Made by a program: the position numbers and the translations under genes
The notes under the pieces: generated by a model
The model's input: the letters and a program-made list of their open reading frames with translations, nothing else
What the model was told of the DNA's origin: nothing
Databases searched by the model: none
Shown: positions 1-9,360 of the stretch, piece after piece
Layout of the letters: each line of letters starts with the position of its first letter
Numbering within the stretch: position 1 is the first letter of the stretch
DNA from: QHVT01 sp036389275
Lineage (GTDB): Bacteria; Acidobacteriota; Thermoanaerobaculia; Gp7-AA8
Assembly (NCBI GenBank): GCA_036389275.1
Contig: DASVQE010000080.1
Location: 1 to 64,000 of the forward strand
DNA: 64,000 nt
Direction of reading: 5' to 3'

Positions 1-48
1 TCCAAGCTCACGACACGGTGTCGCGGAGGCTAGGCCAACCAATGGGGT

Positions 49-67
49 CTGGGGCCCTCGGCCCCAG
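49..67. terminator. GC-rich hairpin downstream of the HemQ-like gene
   Basis: Perfect 8-bp stem (49-56 with 60-67) around a 3-nt loop, lying about 55 bases past the stop of the minus-strand HemQ-like gene. There is no T-tract, so it is a weak terminator candidate. The rest of 1-123 shows nothing I can support. Confidence 0.3.
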
Positions 68-123
68 CCGCCGGAGGCCTCTGGTCGTCCCCAACCCACC
101 GGCGAAGCGAAGAGCGATCCGCC

Positions 124-858
124 CTAGAGCGCGTCGAGCATCTCGTCGAGCGTCGTGCGACGGCAGGTGTACATCGGCGTGTCGCGCACCGTGTACTTGG
201 ACGACTCCGTCTCGCGCAGCGCCTGCACGAGATCGAGGAACTCGTCGGCGGTATCGGACTCGAACGCCACCACGAAATCCTGATCGTCGAGGCCGAACGA
301 GTAAGTCGTGTTGATCTTCACGCGCGGGAACTTGTGCCCGATGGCGATGTGCTCGTTCATGATGCGCTGCCGCTCGGCCATCGGCAGCAGGTACCAGTCG
401 CGCGTCTTGACGAACGGATAGACGAACAGGAACGGGCGCTTGCCGGGCACGATGCGCAGGCGGCGACCTTCCTGACCTTCGTGCACGTGCTCGTCGACGT
501 ACTGCGAGTGCTTGGTCATGGCCAGGTACGACTGCGGGACATCGAGATAGCGGCCGAGGATCGAGTGATTGATGTCGGCGCTCATGCGCTGGAACGGATC
601 GAGATCGTAGCCGATGCGCCAGAGCATGAAGTCGACGCCCGCCTTGAGGCCGGCGGTGGTGTAGGGCAGCACGATCATCGGACCCTGATAGCGCGCGATG
701 ATCTCCGCGAGCTCGCGCCGCGCCTGCTGCTTCGTCTCTTCCGGCAGCGAGCGGAAGGCGCGGTCGACGCGGAAGAACTGGAAGTTCACGAACTGCCGTT
801 GCACGGGCGCGGACGGCTGCGTTGCGGGCTGCGAATCGGGCGCGGTGATGGTGGTCAT
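124..858 (-). CDS. hemQ: Chlorite dismutase-family protein, HemQ-like
   Basis: A 244-residue protein of the chlorite-dismutase/HemQ family. HemQ is the coproheme decarboxylase that makes heme b in the cytoplasm; the members in many non-Firmicute phyla are less well tested. Seen: the family core FVNFQFFRVD near residue 23, a YPFVKTRDWY stretch near 147, and the C-terminal TTYSFGLDDQDFVVAFE block at 184-200. H170, in NEHIAIGH, sits where the proximal heme-ligand histidine is expected (inference from family pattern). The start is the only ATG before the family core. The gene is divergent from mgtE across about 33 bases, so the two share a promoter region. No signal peptide. Confidence 0.8.
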   Translation of the reverse strand: MTTITAPDSQPATQPSAPVQRQFVNFQFFRVDRAFRSLPEETKQQARRELAEIIARYQGPMIVLPYTTAGLKAGVDFMLWRIGYDLDPFQRMSADINHSILGRYLDVPQSYLAMTKHSQYVDEHVHEGQEGRRLRIVPGKRPFLFVYPFVKTRDWYLLPMAERQRIMNEHIAIGHKFPRVKINTTYSFGLDDQDFVVAFESDTADEFLDLVQALRETESSKYTVRDTPMYTCRRTTLDEMLDAL

Positions 859-891
859 GCGCGCGATTCTATCGTGTACGATGCGAGCCGA

Positions 892-2280
892 GTGGCCAGC
901 CGTGTCGCACAGCCGCACAGCGCGCCTTCGACGGCGCGCTCGTACCAGCAGCTCCTCACCAAGCTGCTGCGGCACGGCGCTTATCCGCAGCTCCGGAAGA
1001 TCATCGAGAAGACGCTGCCGGCCGACCTCTCGCCGGTGCTGCCGCTGCTGCTCGAAGAGGATCGCCGGCGCATCCTCTCGCTGCTGATTGAGACCGGCAA
1101 GGCTGCGCGCGCGCTCTTCGAGCTCGACGAAAACGATCTGCAGGAGATCCTCGAGTCTCTCGACGACGCGACGCTGGCCTCGGTGTGCAGCTCGTCCGCT
1201 CCCGACGACGCGGCCGACCTGCTCGACTTCCTCGACGACGAGCGCCGCGCGCGCGTCTTCGAGCTCCTCGGCGCGACGCAGGGCGCGAAGCTCGAGTCGC
1301 TGATGGAAGGTGAGGAAGCGACCGCCGGGTCGCTGATGAACACCGAGTTCTTCGCGCTCGACGAAGAGCTGACCGTCGCGCACGCGGTGGACATGATCCG
1401 GCAGTATCCGAAGAAGGAGTCGTTCTTCTACGTCTACTGCGTCGACGCCGATCAGCATCTGGTCGGCGTGCTCTCGCTGCGCAGCCTGATCCTCGCCGAT
1501 CCCGCCGCGCTGCTGCGCAACGTGATGGTGCAGAGCGTCGTGCGCACGCAGGTGGACTCGAGTCCGGAAGAGGTGGCGCAGCTCGTCTCGAAGTACGACC
1601 TGCTGTCGATTCCGGTGGTCGATCTGCAGAACCGGCTGGTCGGCGTGGTGACGGTCGACGACGTGCTCGACGTCATTCAGGAGCAGGCGGAGGAAGACCT
1701 GCTGCACCTGGCCGGCGTCGACATCTCCGAGCGCGTGACCACGCCGGCGCGCGAGTCGTGGCGCACGCGTTTTCCGTGGCTGGCGGTGAACCTGGTCACG
1801 GCGTTCATCGCCGCGTCGGTGGTGCGCGCGTTTCAGGGGACGATCGAAAAGTGGGCGGCGCTGGCGGCGTTCATGCCGATCGTCGCGGGCATGGGCGGAA
1901 ACGCCGGCACGCAGACGCTGACGGTGTTCGTGCGCGGCCTGGCCCTCGGCGAAGTCGACTGGAATTCGGGGTTCAAGCCGATCTGGAAAGAGATGCTGGT
2001 CGGCCTCGGCAACGGCGCAGCGAACGGGCTGCTGACGTTCCTCATCGTCGGCGTCTGGACGCAGGAATGGGTGCTGGCCGGGATCCTCTTTGCGGCGATG
2101 GTCTTCAATCTCTTCATCGCCGGCGTGGCCGGCGCGATCGTGCCGATGGTGCTCGAGCGCTACGGGTTCGATCCGGCGGTAGCGTCGTCGATCTTCGTCA
2201 CGACGTGCACGGACGTGGGCGGCTTCTTCTCGTTCCTCGGGCTGGCGACGCTGGCGGTGAAGTACCTCGGCGTCCCCTGA
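892..2280 (+). CDS. mgtE: Magnesium transporter MgtE
   Basis: Inner-membrane Mg2+ channel/transporter of the MgtE (SLC41-like) family, about 462 residues, the usual length. Domain order seen: N-terminal superhelical domain (about 20-135) with LDFLDDERRARVFELL, a pair of CBS domains (about 140-265) with LVGVLSLRSL and LVGVVTVDDVLDVI, then a five-helix membrane domain starting near 290 that carries the hallmark GGNAGTQ. In the family, Mg2+ binding to the N and CBS domains closes the pore, so regulation is probably post-translational. The start is GTG at 892; a GTG at 874 in the same frame is an alternative, and no ATG fits. The 3' end faces a propeller gene 13 bases away. Confidence 0.9.
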   Translation: MASRVAQPHSAPSTARSYQQLLTKLLRHGAYPQLRKIIEKTLPADLSPVLPLLLEEDRRRILSLLIETGKAARALFELDENDLQEILESLDDATLASVCSSSAPDDAADLLDFLDDERRARVFELLGATQGAKLESLMEGEEATAGSLMNTEFFALDEELTVAHAVDMIRQYPKKESFFYVYCVDADQHLVGVLSLRSLILADPAALLRNVMVQSVVRTQVDSSPEEVAQLVSKYDLLSIPVVDLQNRLVGVVTVDDVLDVIQEQAEEDLLHLAGVDISERVTTPARESWRTRFPWLAVNLVTAFIAASVVRAFQGTIEKWAALAAFMPIVAGMGGNAGTQTLTVFVRGLALGEVDWNSGFKPIWKEMLVGLGNGAANGLLTFLIVGVWTQEWVLAGILFAAMVFNLFIAGVAGAIVPMVLERYGFDPAVASSIFVTTCTDVGGFFSFLGLATLAVKYLGVP

Positions 2281-2293
2281 TTGGCGACTGCAA

Positions 2294-4540
2294 TCAATGC
2301 CGCACCGCGCGCACGCGCGGCAGCGGTGCATCGTCGAGCAGGCGCACGAAGGTGCGCTCGACATCGCCAAATTCCGGACCGGTGGCCAGCTTGAGATACG
2401 CCACGATCGGGCCGCGCGACGTGATGGCGAGATCGATCGCGTTCGCGGGTGATCGCGTCGTGCTGACCAGACGCGCGCCGACCGCGGACGGCGTGCCATC
2501 GCGCGGAATCGTCGCCTGCACGAGCTGCCCTTCGGGGCCGCGGTTCTTCCACGCCACGGTGTAACTCGCGCCGTTCCATTCGACGTCGGGAAAGGAGCCG
2601 TCGCTCACGCGCGTGCCGTCGATGTCGCCCGGCATCGTGCCGTCGGCGAGGACGCGGCGCGACCAGACGCCGTCGGGATCGTTCCACACCACCAGCCAGT
2701 CGCGGCCATCGGAGGAGACGCGCGGACTGCTGTCCGCGTCGTGCCCATGATCGCCGACGAGCAGCGTGCCGGGATCGCGCGGGATGAGGCTCGCAGTCAC
2801 ACGCGTGGCGCGGATGCGCGCCGGCATGGGGAACGCCGGGTTGACCAGCGGAGGCGAGTCGAGCTCGCTGTAGACGACGAGATACTCGCTGCCGTTCCAG
2901 GAGGCGGCGAGCTCGCCGGCCTGCGCCGACTGCGGCAGCACGTCCGCCGGGCCGATGTCGACGGTGAGCGTCTCGCGCTGGATGTGCGCAGCGCGCACGG
3001 CGCCGGCGGTCCAGAGCAGCAGCGTGCCGCGGTCGTCGGGCGCGAGCGCGACGGACATCGGGAACTGCTGCCGCGCCGCGGCGATGGCCAGCTTCTGCGG
3101 CCGCAGCGCGCCGGCGCGCGTGACGAAACGCACCGTCGCGAAGAGTTGATCGCCGACCATCGTGCTGTACGCGATGACGTACTGCCGCCCGTCGAACGCC
3201 ACCGCCGGATCGCCGGCGTTGCCACCGTCGATGAGGATGCCGCGGCCGTCGAGCGGCTGCCCGTCGGCGGCGAGACGCGACGCGTAGATGCCGCTCGCTT
3301 CGCGCCACGCCACGAGATGCTGATCGCCGGCGGAAGCGATGGCCGGGCTTGCATGGCGATTGGCGCTGAGCGCCAGAACGCGCATGGCAAGCAACGTCGC
3401 GCCGTCGCGATCGAGCAGCGCGCCGAGGGCGCGGTGCGGCGCATTGAAGAGCGCCCGTCCCTCGAACGTCTCCGGCTCCGTCCAGACCGCGAAGACGTTC
3501 GTGCCGTTCGTTGCCGCCGCCGGCGTGAAGAGCTCGCCGGTCATCGGCGCGGTGTGCAGCACGGCGAACGCGTTGCGCAGCGGATGCGCGTCGCGATCGA
3601 TCGGCATCGACACCAGCTCGAGGTCGCGCGCGACGGCGCGCTCGTCGATCAGCAGATACGCGCTGCCGTTCCAGAGCAGCGTGGCCGGCGAGAGGAGGTT
3701 CCCGCGCGGCAGGAAGTTCCAGTCGCCGGTCTGCAGGGTCGTGTCGACCGTGCGCGCGGCGAAGACCAGCTCGTTCTCGAACTGCAAGCGCACGCGCGCG
3801 ACGAGGAGATAGCGCGTGCCGTCGCTGGCGAGCTTCGGATCCCAGCCCTCGCCGAGGAAGGTCGACGTGGCGTCGACGCGCGCGCCGGAAGCGTCGAGGC
3901 GAGTGGCCTCGATGACCGGCTGCGCCGAGCGGAATGCGTTCCACGCGACGAGGAAGCCGCTGCCGTCGGAGGCGATGTCCGCCGCGTCGCCGACTTCGTC
4001 CTTCGCGTTCGTCAGCGCGATGTCGCGCACGACGTTGCCTTCGCGATCGAGGACGAGCGCGCCGATCCCGCGGAAGCCGCTGCCGACGCGGCCCGCGTAC
4101 GTCACCACCGTCACGTTGCCGTTCGTCGCCGCGCCGCGGCGAGCGGCATCGCGCGCGAGCAGCCGCGGCGATGACACGACGCCGTCGCGCGTCACGCGCA
4201 CCATCCACACCTGCTCCGCCGCGAGCTGGTAGATCACCATGTACTCATCGCCCGTCCAGAGCACCTGCGGATACGACGCGCCGCCGGTGGCGATACGCAG
4301 GCCGGTCGGATCGACCACCTCGCCGCTCGCCGTCACCCGCGTCCCGACGATGCCCGCGGCCGGTCCGCGCTCGTCGCGCCACACAGCCAGGAAGCCGTCG
4401 CCATCGCTGGCGACACTCGCCGACGTCCGCACGCCCGGCGCGACGTCGTAGACCGGCGTGCCGACCTGCCGCTCCGGCGCCGCCGCGAGCGACGTCGCGA
4501 AAAGAAACGCGAGGCAGGCGAGCCGGCGGCTGTTCCTCAA
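2294..4540 (-). CDS. Secreted propeller-like repeat protein (copy A)
   Basis: About 748 residues: an N-terminal signal peptide (LACLAFLFATSLAAA) followed by repeated beta-rich units with motifs such as FLAVWRDERGPAAG, WNGSEYLVVYSE and DGRDWLVVWNDPDG. These are typical of secreted multi-bladed propeller proteins with no assigned function in Acidobacteriota and Myxococcota. It is a close paralogue of the gene just upstream; the last 110 residues are nearly identical, ending in RTFVRLLDDAPLPR. The start is taken as TTG at 4540, overlapping the upstream TGA, because it places the signal peptide correctly and no ATG fits. Probably co-translated with copy B. Location is inferred as periplasm or exterior. 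Confidence 0.75.
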   Translation of the reverse strand: MRNSRRLACLAFLFATSLAAAPERQVGTPVYDVAPGVRTSASVASDGDGFLAVWRDERGPAAGIVGTRVTASGEVVDPTGLRIATGGASYPQVLWTGDEYMVIYQLAAEQVWMVRVTRDGVVSSPRLLARDAARRGAATNGNVTVVTYAGRVGSGFRGIGALVLDREGNVVRDIALTNAKDEVGDAADIASDGSGFLVAWNAFRSAQPVIEATRLDASGARVDATSTFLGEGWDPKLASDGTRYLLVARVRLQFENELVFAARTVDTTLQTGDWNFLPRGNLLSPATLLWNGSAYLLIDERAVARDLELVSMPIDRDAHPLRNAFAVLHTAPMTGELFTPAAATNGTNVFAVWTEPETFEGRALFNAPHRALGALLDRDGATLLAMRVLALSANRHASPAIASAGDQHLVAWREASGIYASRLAADGQPLDGRGILIDGGNAGDPAVAFDGRQYVIAYSTMVGDQLFATVRFVTRAGALRPQKLAIAAARQQFPMSVALAPDDRGTLLLWTAGAVRAAHIQRETLTVDIGPADVLPQSAQAGELAASWNGSEYLVVYSELDSPPLVNPAFPMPARIRATRVTASLIPRDPGTLLVGDHGHDADSSPRVSSDGRDWLVVWNDPDGVWSRRVLADGTMPGDIDGTRVSDGSFPDVEWNGASYTVAWKNRGPEGQLVQATIPRDGTPSAVGARLVSTTRSPANAIDLAITSRGPIVAYLKLATGPEFGDVERTFVRLLDDAPLPRVRAVRH

Positions 4541-6801
4541 TGCCGCACCGCGCGCATGCGCGGCAGCGGCGCGTCGTCGAGCAGGCGCACGAAGGTGCGC
4601 TCCACGTCGCCGAACTCCGGACCCGTGGCGAGCTTGAGGTACGTCACGATCGGGCCGCGCGCGGTGGCGGCGAGATCGATCCCGCTCCACGGCGAGAACG
4701 TCGTGCTGACCAGACGCGAGCCGTCGGCCGACGGCGTGCCGGCGCGCGGAATGGTTGCGTGCACGAGATGACCTTCGGGCCCGCGGAGCTTCCACGCCAC
4801 CGTGTAGCTCGCGCCGTTCCAGTCGACATCGGGGAACCAGCCGCTGCTCACGCGCGTGCCGTTCACGTCGCCCGGCATCGTGCCGTCGGCGAGGACGCGT
4901 CGCGACCAGACCGCGGCGATGTCGTTCCACACCACCAGCCAGTCGCGCCCATCGGACGCGACGTGCGCGCCGCTGTCCGCCTCCTGCCCGTGATCGCCGA
5001 CGAGCAGCGTGCCGCGATCGAGCGGAACGAGGCTGGCGGTCACACGCGTGGCGCGGATGCGCGCCGGCATGTAGATCGGAGGCGAGATCAGCAGAGGCGA
5101 CGGCACGAACTCGCTGTAGACGACCAGATACTCGCGGCCGTTCCAGGCGGCGGAGAGCTCGCCGGCCTGCGCCGATTCCGGCAGCACCTCGGCCGGGCCG
5201 ATATCGACGGTGAGCGTCTCGCGGTGGATGTGCGCGGCGCGCACGACGCGCTCGGTCCAGAGCAGCAGCGTGCCGCGGTCGTCGCGCGCCAGCGCGACCG
5301 ACGTCGCGTACACGTGCGGCGCCGCGATGGCCAGCTTCTGCGGGCGCAGCTCGCCGGCGCGCGTGAGGAAGCGCACCATCGCGAAGGCCTGATTGTCGAT
5401 GGTCATGTTGTACGCGATGACGTACTGCAGGCCGTCGAACGCCACCGTTGGATTGCCGCTGTTGCCCGACTCGATGAGGATGCCGCGGCCGTCGAGCGGC
5501 TGCCCGTCAGCGGCGAGACGCGATGCGTAGATGCCGCTCGCTTCGCGCCACGACACGAGATGCTGATTGCCGGCCGAGGCGATGGACGGAGCGGCGTGGC
5601 GATTCGCGCTCTGCGCGAGGACGAGCGGCGCGGTGGCGCGGCCGGTGGCCTGCGCGCCGGTGAGCGCGCCGAGCAGGCGCTCGCCGCCGAGGTCCGTGCG
5701 CATGTCGGTGAAGTTCACTTCCTTCCAAACGATCAGCACGTTGCTGCCGCTCGTCGCCGCGCCGGGGCCGAGGAGCGAGCCGGCGAGCGGCACGATGCGG
5801 AGCACGTCATAGACGTTGCGGATCGGCCGCGCGTCGGCGCCGATCGCGCCGGAGACCAGCTCGCTCTCGTTCGGGCGCAGCAGCTCGCCGATGATCAGGT
5901 AACGGCTGCCGTTCCAGAGCAGCGTCGGCGAGCTCGGGATCTCCCGTTGCGGCAGCTCGTACCAGTCGCTCTTGCCGAGCGAGTCGTCGACCACGCGCGC
6001 GGCCGGCGCGTTGCTGCCGCCGGTCACGAGGATGCGCACGACCAGCAGATAGCGCGTGCCGTCGCTGGCGACGATCGGATCGTAGCCGTGGCCGAGGATC
6101 ACCGGCAGGTCGGTGATGCGCACGCCGGAGGCGTCGAGACGGACCGCCTCGATGGTCGGCTGCGTCGAGCGGTACACATTCCAGACGACGAGGAACTCGC
6201 GGCCGTTCGACGCGATCGCCGGCGGCGCGAGGCTGCCGCCGCTCAGCGTCGACAACGCGCTGTCACGGACGACGTTGCCTTCGCGGTCGAGCACCACCGC
6301 GCGGATCGTGGAGAGGCCGGTGGCATTGCCGACCGCTGCATACGACACGACGGTGACGCCGCCGTTCGTTGCCACGCCGCCGGCCACGCCGTTGATCGCG
6401 ATCACACGCGGCGTCGACACGTCGCCCTGCGGCGTGACGCGCACCATCCAGATGTCGTGCAAGCCGCCCGCGGTCGCGGTGATGGTCTCGTAGATGACCG
6501 TGTACTCGCTGCCGGTCCAGAGCACCTGCGGGTGCGTGGCGGCGCCGGTGGCGATGCGCAGGCCGGTCGGATCGACCACCGCGCCGCCGGCGGTGACGCG
6601 CGTGCCGACCAGTCCCGCGGCCGGACCGCGCTCATCGCGCCAGACCACCAGAAAATTCTGCCCGTCGCTGGCGATGCCCGGCAAAGAACGGCTGCCGGGC
6701 GCCGGGGCGTAGACCGGTGTTCCGACCTGACGCTCCGGCGCGGCGAACAGCGTCGTAGCGAAAAAGAGGATAAGGACTACGGCTCGGCGAACGCTGTTCA
6801 T
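4537..6801 (-). CDS. Secreted propeller-like repeat protein (copy B)
   Basis: 754 residues starting at ATG 6801 with a clear signal peptide (VVLILFFATTLFAAPE), then the same repeat architecture as its downstream neighbour: FLVVWRDERGPAAG, LLWNGSRYLII, GREYLVVYSE, DGRDWLVVWND. The shared phrase PERQVGTPVY right after the signal peptide in both copies shows a tandem duplication. It is the first gene of a two-gene unit; its stop overlaps the TTG start of copy A. The 234 bases upstream (6802-7035) are AT-richer than their surroundings and should hold the promoter. I do not recognise a catalytic motif; a binding or structural role is possible but unproven. Confidence 0.8.
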   Translation of the reverse strand: MNSVRRAVVLILFFATTLFAAPERQVGTPVYAPAPGSRSLPGIASDGQNFLVVWRDERGPAAGLVGTRVTAGGAVVDPTGLRIATGAATHPQVLWTGSEYTVIYETITATAGGLHDIWMVRVTPQGDVSTPRVIAINGVAGGVATNGGVTVVSYAAVGNATGLSTIRAVVLDREGNVVRDSALSTLSGGSLAPPAIASNGREFLVVWNVYRSTQPTIEAVRLDASGVRITDLPVILGHGYDPIVASDGTRYLLVVRILVTGGSNAPAARVVDDSLGKSDWYELPQREIPSSPTLLWNGSRYLIIGELLRPNESELVSGAIGADARPIRNVYDVLRIVPLAGSLLGPGAATSGSNVLIVWKEVNFTDMRTDLGGERLLGALTGAQATGRATAPLVLAQSANRHAAPSIASAGNQHLVSWREASGIYASRLAADGQPLDGRGILIESGNSGNPTVAFDGLQYVIAYNMTIDNQAFAMVRFLTRAGELRPQKLAIAAPHVYATSVALARDDRGTLLLWTERVVRAAHIHRETLTVDIGPAEVLPESAQAGELSAAWNGREYLVVYSEFVPSPLLISPPIYMPARIRATRVTASLVPLDRGTLLVGDHGQEADSGAHVASDGRDWLVVWNDIAAVWSRRVLADGTMPGDVNGTRVSSGWFPDVDWNGASYTVAWKLRGPEGHLVHATIPRAGTPSADGSRLVSTTFSPWSGIDLAATARGPIVTYLKLATGPEFGDVERTFVRLLDDAPLPRMRAVRH

Positions 6802-7035
6802 ATGGTGTTACAGCATAAGTCCAGGAAGTTATCGCGTCAAATCGGGGGCGTTTTAGGCCTTCCGTACGCTAGCCGACCAACTCCAAGCCGCAGCCGTTGT
6901 CAAGAGGTTGTTTCGGAGTCTTATGGATGAGGCGTAATTTTGATGATGTTTCGCAGGATCAACGACTTAGCTCGATTGCTCAAACGTGTGTGCAAAGCGG
7001 AAAAAGCCGCGAGTTTTTGCGGGTTCGCGCCGAAT

Positions 7036-7641
7036 TTACGTCGTTTTCCGCAAGGTTTTCCGCAGCTTCTGTGTAAAGGCGGGAGACCCTTCCCGGATGA
7101 ATCGTGGTTCATCGCCGGTAAGGTCCAGAATCGTCGATGGTTCGCCGCTGCGGAGGCCGCCGTCGACCAGCGCGTCGAGCTGTTCGTGCAAATCGCGTGC
7201 GAGGATTTCGGGGCGGTCGACGGGCGGTTCGCCGCTCCGATTCGCGCTCGTCGAGACCAGCGGACCGCTCCGCTCCACGAGCTCGCGCAGCCAGTCGAGT
7301 GCCGGGATGCGCACCGCCAGCGAGCCGCCGGCGCCGCGCGGAAGGATGGCAGTCAGCGGAGCCGGCCAGATGGAATCGAGCATCCGCAGGACTTCCGGAT
7401 CTGCGGAGATCCCGAGGTCCGTCAACTGCCCGATGGAAGCGGCCAGGACGATGAAGGGCTTCCGCTCGTCGCGGCCTTTCATCGCCGCGATGCGCGCTAC
7501 CGCGGCTTCATCGTCGAAGGCGGCGTGCAGGCCGTAGATGGTGTCGGTCGGCATGAGCACGACCGCGCCGCCGCGGAGCGCCTTCGCGATCTCAGCGAGT
7601 TGAACGGCTGTGGGTGCGTCGCTGATCTGCCACTGTCTCAT
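7036..7641 (-). CDS. tsaC: L-threonylcarbamoyladenylate synthase (Sua5/YciO/YrdC family)
   Basis: 201-residue YrdC-domain protein. TsaC/Sua5 makes threonylcarbamoyl-AMP from threonine, bicarbonate and ATP, the first step of t6A37 tRNA modification in the cytoplasm. Seen: the nucleotide-binding PTDTIYGL at 31-38, the KGRDERKPF lysine-rich loop, VSTSANRSGEPP, PSTILDLTGD and the terminal FIREGS, all family signatures. The length matches short TsaC-type proteins without the Sua5 C-terminal domain. The start ATG lies 50 bases inside the end of recN, an unusually long overlap, but no later start would keep the PTDTIYGL motif intact. Confidence 0.85.
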   Translation of the reverse strand: MRQWQISDAPTAVQLAEIAKALRGGAVVLMPTDTIYGLHAAFDDEAAVARIAAMKGRDERKPFIVLAASIGQLTDLGISADPEVLRMLDSIWPAPLTAILPRGAGGSLAVRIPALDWLRELVERSGPLVSTSANRSGEPPVDRPEILARDLHEQLDALVDGGLRSGEPSTILDLTGDEPRFIREGSPAFTQKLRKTLRKTT

Positions 7642-9313
7642 GTGCGCCGAGGAGCTCTCTCGCGTGGGCGATCGCGGACGCGCTCACCGTTTCGCCGGCG
7701 AGCATGCGCGCGATCTCGGCCACGCGCTGCTCATCATCGTCCAAACGGCGGATGCGTGCTCGCGTGTGGCCCGCTTCATCTTCTTTCCAGACGTAGAAAT
7801 GCGTGGTTCCGAAGCTGGCGATCTGCGGCAGGTGCGTCACGCAGATGACCTGATTGCGCGCCGCGAGCTCGCGCAGCTTCCGTCCCACGACCTCGGCCAC
7901 GCGGCCACCGATGCCGGCGTCGATCTCGTCGAAGACCAGCGTGGCCGCGGCCGCGCGCGGCGAGGCGTGAAAGAGCGCGGCGGCGATGGCGAGCTGGATG
8001 CGCGAGAGCTCGCCGCCCGAGGCGATGCGCTGCATCGGCTTCGGCTCTTCGCCGCGATTCGGCGCGATCAGGATCTCCACACGATCCACACCCTCGGCCG
8101 CCGGCGTCGCATCGCGCTGCGTGACGTCGACGCGCACCTTGGTCCGCTCCATGGCCAGGTCGTCGAGCTGCTTCTGGATGTCCTGCTCGAACGCGCGCGC
8201 GCTCTTCTTCCGCGCCGCCGAGAGTTTGTCGGCGAGCTTGCGATAGGCGGCGAGGCGCGTCGCTTCGGCGCGCTCGATCTTCTCGAGGTTGGCCTCGTAA
8301 TCGGCGAGACGCTCGTACTCGTCCTGAATGCGGCCGAGGTGCTCGAGCACCGCTTCGACCGAGCCGCCGTACTTTTTGCGGAGGCGCTCGATGGTGACGA
8401 GGCGGTCTTCGACCTGTTCGAGCCGGGCCGGATCGAGGCGCACTTTTTCGGACAACGAAGCGAGCGTGCGGCCGAGGTCCTGCACGCGGTAGAGCGCGTC
8501 CTGCATGTCGGAGGCGAGCTGCCGCACCTCCTCGATCTGGCGCGTGAGCGGCTGCAGCAGATGCAGCGCGCGGCCGAGCTGCGCAATCGCGGAGTGCTCG
8601 TCCTCGTCGACGAGCTGGAACGCGCCGGCGGTCGCCTCGATCATCTCGCGCGCGTGGCTGAGCATCGCTTTCTCCGCGCGCAGCGTTTCTTCCTCCGCGG
8701 GATCGAGCTTCGCCGCGGAGATCTCGTCGAGCTGGTACTTCAGCAGATCGAGCCGCAGGGCGCGATCGCGCTGCGCGTCGGCGAGCTCGCGCAGTTGATC
8801 GTGCGCGCTCTTCCACTCGTCGAAGGCGGCGCGCGTCTGCGCCACCAGCTCGTGATGATCGCCGTAGTCGTCGACCAGCTCGCGGTAGCCCTGGCCGGCG
8901 ATGCGCAGATGCGACTCATGCTGCCCGTGAATCTCGAGCACGGCGTCCATGGCCGCGGCGAGCTCGCGGACGGACAGCGGCGAGCCGTTGATCAGGACGC
9001 GTGCGCGGCCGCCCATCTCGCGGCGCACGATCAGCTCGATCGCGCCGCCTTGCACTTCCACGTCGACGCCGAGCTCCTCGAGCGGCTCGCGCAGCGAGGC
9101 CGGCAGATGGAAGACCGCCTCGGCGGTCATCTTGTCGGCGCCGGCGCGGATCATCTCCGTGGAGCCGCGCGCGCCGCGCAGGAATTCGAGGGAGTCGATC
9201 AGCAGCGATTTGCCGGCGCCGGTCTCGCCGGTGAGCACGTTCAGTCCGGGCCCCGGCTCCACGGCGAGCTCGTCCACGATGGCCAGGTTGCGGACCTTGA
9301 GGTACGTGATCAC
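7592..9313 (-). CDS. recN: DNA repair protein RecN
   Basis: 573-residue SMC-like ATPase that acts early in double-strand-break repair. Seen: Walker A GETGAGKS at 29-36, a long coiled-coil middle (about 150-400) rich in charged residues, the GGELSRIQLAIAAAL signature and Walker B TLVFDEIDAGIGG, then VICVTHLPQIASF. Length is normal for RecN. The start is GTG at 9313, giving the family N-terminus ITYLKVRNLAIV. It is followed by tsaC with a 50-base overlap, and divergent from the L,D-transpeptidase gene (47-base gap). No LexA-type operator could be confirmed by eye. Confidence 0.92.
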   Translation of the reverse strand: MITYLKVRNLAIVDELAVEPGPGLNVLTGETGAGKSLLIDSLEFLRGARGSTEMIRAGADKMTAEAVFHLPASLREPLEELGVDVEVQGGAIELIVRREMGGRARVLINGSPLSVRELAAAMDAVLEIHGQHESHLRIAGQGYRELVDDYGDHHELVAQTRAAFDEWKSAHDQLRELADAQRDRALRLDLLKYQLDEISAAKLDPAEEETLRAEKAMLSHAREMIEATAGAFQLVDEDEHSAIAQLGRALHLLQPLTRQIEEVRQLASDMQDALYRVQDLGRTLASLSEKVRLDPARLEQVEDRLVTIERLRKKYGGSVEAVLEHLGRIQDEYERLADYEANLEKIERAEATRLAAYRKLADKLSAARKKSARAFEQDIQKQLDDLAMERTKVRVDVTQRDATPAAEGVDRVEILIAPNRGEEPKPMQRIASGGELSRIQLAIAAALFHASPRAAAATLVFDEIDAGIGGRVAEVVGRKLRELAARNQVICVTHLPQIASFGTTHFYVWKEDEAGHTRARIRRLDDDEQRVAEIARMLAGETVSASAIAHARELLGAHETVADQRRTHSRSTR

Positions 9314-9360
9314 TCGGCCGAAAAGTGTACCTCGGCAGTACCTTTGCTTTGATCGGACTC

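Noticed and set aside
3934..6930. 998-residue open frame on the plus strand
   Set aside because: It is antisense to the two propeller genes and is Arg/His-rich and low-complexity, typical of GC-rich shadow frames.
7000..7020. Intrinsic terminator after tsaC
   Set aside because: A 5-A/5-T near palindrome is present but the stem is too short and weak to support.
6802..7035. Sigma-70 promoter for the propeller genes
   Set aside because: A TTGACA on the minus strand at 6903-6898 lacks a matching -10 at proper spacing, so no call was made.
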